Source: Alistipes sp.
GTDB lineage: Bacteria; Bacteroidota; Bacteroidia; Bacteroidales; Rikenellaceae
Reading direction: 5' to 3'
Assembly: GCA_017559685.1 (NCBI GenBank)
Contig: JAFYQY010000150.1
Coordinates: 1 to 6,805, forward strand
Length of the DNA: 6,805 nt
Shown: positions 6,459 to 6,805 of the stretch, in pieces
Layout of the letters: each line of letters begins with the position of its first letter
Numbering within the stretch: position 1 is the stretch's first letter
The notes under the pieces: generated by a model
Told to the model about the DNA's origin: nothing
The model's input: only the letters and a program-made list of their open reading frames with translations
The model's database searches: none
Translations under genes and position numbers: made by a program

Positions 6459-6805
6459 ATGAGGATATTTTTAATCATAGTAGGTTGCATTTCACTCGCT
6501 TTGGGTATTATGGGCATCTTTGTGCCTATGTTGCCTACTACGCCGTTTTTGCTTTTGTCTGCTGCGGCGTGGTTGAAGGCTTCGCCCTCGCTCTATGCGT
6601 GGTTGCTCAATCATAAACTCTTTGGCGAGTATATCCGCAACTACCACGAACATCGTGCCATACCTCTTCGAGTGAAGATTTTCTCGGTCACACTCGTATG
6701 GCTAACTATCGGCTACTGCATCTTTGCTGTGGTCGACAAGTGGTGGTGGGCACAGCTGTTGATGGCTATCCTTGCAATCGCTATTTCGTGGCATATTCTT
6801 TCATT
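6459..6805 (+). CDS. DUF454 / YbaN-family inner-membrane protein (3' partial)
   Basis: The reading frame runs from the ATG at 6459 to the right edge without a stop; 115 residues are visible. The sequence resembles E. coli YbaN (about 125 residues) along its length: a first membrane segment (3-22), the family signature FVPMLPTTPFLLLSAAAW (21-38), then SPSLYAWLLNHKLFGEYIRNY (42-62) with the conserved WLLNH..FG.YIR core, RAIPLRVK (66-73), and two further hydrophobic segments (about 74-92 and 96-114) separated by DKWWWA. Only around ten residues are probably missing. The function of this family is not established; it is a small three- or four-segment inner-membrane protein. The start is chosen because the next in-frame Met (18) is inside the first membrane segment. 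It is divergent from rpiB and appears nearly leaderless. Confidence -1.
   Translation, partial: MRIFLIIVGCISLALGIMGIFVPMLPTTPFLLLSAAAWLKASPSLYAWLLNHKLFGEYIRNYHEHRAIPLRVKIFSVTLVWLTIGYCIFAVVDKWWWAQLLMAILAIAISWHILS

Noticed and set aside
1..6805. Apparent overuse of CTCG/CGAG words across the window
   Set aside because: It is visible by eye in nearly all genes on both strands and fits the codon preference (CTC, TCG, GAG, CGA contexts) of the genome; without counts against a background it is not a signal of its own.
1..6805. A novel multi-gene defence, biosynthetic or mobile system
   Set aside because: Every gene belongs to a known family with a housekeeping or transport role, there are no transposases, integrases, toxin-antitoxin pairs, direct repeats or CRISPR-like arrays, and gene orientations break the window into separate transcription units.

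Overview
The window looks like a chromosomal housekeeping segment from a member of the Bacteroidota, most likely order Bacteroidales. Three things point there: a large outer-membrane beta-barrel protein of the TonB-receptor-like class with the GNPDLKPS motif, upstream regions without Shine-Dalgarno sequences, and four intergenic matches to the Bacteroidetes sigma-ABfr -7 element TAnnTTTG. The family is uncertain. The CTCG/CGAG-rich coding DNA with AT-rich intergenic regions would suit an Alistipes/Rikenellaceae-like genome, but that is only an impression.

Layout from left to right: (1) the 3' part of an outer-membrane beta-barrel gene (+, open at the left edge); (2) aroB, 3-dehydroquinate synthase (-), which converges on it with a 4-bp stop-codon overlap; (3) a 92-bp divergent promoter region with two -7 boxes arranged symmetrically around one dyad; (4) typA/bipA (+), followed after 11 bp by (5) an AzgA-type NCS2 purine permease (+), probably one transcript; (6) a strong bidirectional hairpin terminator; (7) rpiB, ribose-5-phosphate isomerase B (-); (8) a second compact divergent promoter region of 65 bp; (9) a DUF454/YbaN-family inner-membrane protein (+), open at the right edge and starting only 8 bp after its -7 box.

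The genes do not form one pathway. AroB feeds the shikimate pathway (aromatic amino acids), RpiB acts in the non-oxidative pentose phosphate pathway, which supplies both erythrose-4-phosphate for the shikimate pathway and ribose-5-phosphate for nucleotides, and the permease brings in purine bases that can be salvaged with ribose-derived PRPP. This is a loose metabolic theme, not evidence of a dedicated system. TypA is a ribosome-associated GTPase.

I found no mobile element, CRISPR array, tRNA, rRNA or riboswitch, and nothing that supports a previously undescribed defence or biosynthetic system. The features most worth a second look are regulatory: the two back-to-back divergent promoter regions, one a 38-bp imperfect palindrome, and the near-leaderless DUF454 gene.
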